Positions 63,317-64,000 of a DNA stretch of 64,000 bases are shown piece after piece. Position numbers and translations under genes: made by a program. The notes under the pieces are model-generated. The model was not told the DNA's origin. It made no database searches and was given only the letters and a program-made list of their open reading frames with translations. Origin of the DNA: CAZOEL01 sp964578835 (GTDB lineage: Bacteria; Desulfobacterota; Syntrophobacteria; Syntrophobacterales; Syntrophobacteraceae); the NCBI GenBank assembly GCA_964578835.1, contig CAZOEL010000026.1:11145-75144 (forward strand), read 5' to 3'. Each line of letters begins with the position of its first letter. The first letter of the stretch is position 1.

Positions 63317-63665
63317 GGAAAGCTCACAGGATGAAAAAACGCCAAATATTCTTGCTGCCGGGTGAAATTGATGAACGGGTTTGTGCGAAATGGTCTTCGG
63401 TATGGAATTAGACAAGTCAAGCATCGAAACCTGCGGACCAAAATTGTGAAAACCCAATGCTTCATCCTCCAACGATTCGGATTACCGAGAGCATTATGCA
63501 TCAGGCGCCTCAATTGGCAATATCAATTCCTGCTTTTCTTCTTAAAAAAGGCGTGTGGGTGATGTAAACAAGGAACGAACTTATTTTTCGGCAATGCTGA
63601 AGCCTTGGGCGGCATTGCCGCCCAAGGGGTTGGAGAACTAGGCTACATTCGGCCACATGGAGAGA
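63317..63665. other. leader region before the binding lipoprotein
   Basis: About 350 bases separate the peptide gene from the lipoprotein start on the same strand. It contains the terminator listed at 63603. Open minus-strand codons upstream of 63316 look non-coding (no ribosome site, AT-rich). I see no other gene. Confidence 0.5.
63603..63627 (-). terminator. intrinsic terminator-like hairpin after the peptide gene
   Basis: CCTTGGGCGGC and GCCGCCCAAGG form a perfect 11-bp stem with a 3-base loop, 38 bases beyond the stop codon of the 29-codon gene. The T-run is weak. It would give a transcript of about 200 bases encoding only the peptide. Confidence 0.65.
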
Positions 63666-63755
63666 TTAGACGGCAGCCATATAGGGCCCCACCTTGCAGC
63701 ACGCAAACTCGAAAGCATCCACATCGAAATTCGAAGAGTTGACGATAATAAACAT
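63666..63755 (-). CDS. 29-residue Cys-Cys peptide, candidate RiPP precursor
   Basis: A complete short gene: AAGGAG lies 7 bases before the ATG, 29 codons follow, then TAA and a terminator hairpin. The peptide starts with a hydrophobic stretch (MFIIVNSSNF), continues with an acidic aromatic middle (DVDAFEFA) and ends with CCKVGPYMAAV. The vicinal Cys pair plus Lys, Gly and Tyr near the C-terminus look like a core for crosslinking. I do not recognise a named family. The nearby radical SAM/SPASM enzyme (60260-61591) and the peptide-binding lipoprotein make a RiPP system plausible. It is too short for ordinary gene finders. Confidence 0.6.
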   Translation of the reverse strand: MFIIVNSSNFDVDAFEFACCKVGPYMAAV

Positions 63756-63949
63756 AGCGTTCTCCTTTTTCTGGTAAGTGTTGTGGTTTGGTTCCGACAT
63801 CATTCACTGCCTTCAAAAAGGATATCGCTTAGACTGATACAAACCGGTTTGAAAAAAACCATTTTTTATTTACAGCAGCAAGCAGTTAAGTCCCCAGGAG
63901 AAGAGTCTTTTAGAACTCGAACCTTATCCCCCCCTCCACCCATGGTCCC

Positions 63950-63967
63950 AATGCTGTTGAATTAAGC
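63950..63967. repeat. second copy of a CAATGCTGTTGNATTAAG repeat end
   Basis: This 18-base sequence matches 49515-49532 with one mismatch. At the first site it marks the edge of the repeat insertion around the 81-bp hairpin. Here it lies at the end of the window, so a second copy of that repeat may continue past base 64000. The region 63756-63949 holds only the probable promoter of the peptide gene. Confidence 0.6.
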
Positions 63968-64000
63968 ATTGGCAGCACTTGCCACCTTCTTAGTCTTAGA

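Noticed and set aside
63968..63985. TGGCAGCACTTGCC as a sigma-54 promoter
   Set aside because: The distance between GG and GC is too short by two bases.
1..64000. CRISPR array, tRNA or rRNA genes
   Set aside because: No regularly spaced direct repeats and no cloverleaf or rRNA signature were seen on either strand; a covariance-model scan was not possible.

Overview
The window looks like chromosomal DNA from a Deltaproteobacterium (Desulfobacterota), most like the Syntrophobacter / sulfate-reducer group. This rests on gene content: an orp-type MinD/Mrp/dinitrogenase-cofactor cluster, sigma-54 signalling, an iron-containing alcohol dehydrogenase and a MOT1-type oxyanion transporter. The assignment is inferred from protein families, not from a marker gene. 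I saw no rRNA, tRNA or CRISPR array.

Layout. 1-5.1 kb (+): a histidine kinase and a sigma-54 activator, then an iron alcohol dehydrogenase overlapping an orphan PAS kinase. 5.2-8.3 kb (-): a phosphonate-type binding lipoprotein, a Spy/CnrX-like protein and a MOT1-family transporter. 8.7-9.2 kb (+): a small secreted protein. 9.5-28.1 kb (-): about 18 kb of tightly packed export genes. They start with an ECF sigma factor and zinc-finger anti-sigma factor, continue through two FtsX/MacB-like ABC modules with thioredoxin-like, Spy-like and adaptor proteins, then ChrA, and end with a complete RND tripartite pump. An IS630-type element sits exactly in the chrA stop codon and splits this run. 28.2-30.7 kb: small proteins, a dehydrogenase remnant, palindromic repeats and a sigma-54 promoter. 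30.8-36.5 kb (-): the orp-like cluster. 36.9-37.8 kb (+): an FMN riboswitch and ribB. 37.8-41.4 kb (-): a large AsmA/DUF748 protein. 41.5-42.0 kb: a repeat element with 67-bp inverted arms. 42.2-52.1 kb (+): an SNF2 helicase, an HD protein, glutamate dehydrogenase and a PEP/pyruvate-binding protein. 52.1-53.2 kb (-): serC. 53.7-54.2 kb (+): a 3D-domain protein. 54.7-59.9 kb (-): sigma factor, anti-sigma factor, M48 membrane protease and sensor kinase in a row. 60.3-63.8 kb: a radical SAM/SPASM enzyme, a peptide-binding lipoprotein and a 29-residue Cys-Cys peptide gene with its own ribosome site and terminator.

The most promising candidates for something undescribed are three. First, the radical SAM/SPASM enzyme together with the 29-residue peptide gene, a possible RiPP system. 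Second, the sigma / anti-sigma / M48 protease / kinase cassette. Third, the sigma-led envelope-export superoperon interrupted by an IS that preserved the stop codon it entered.
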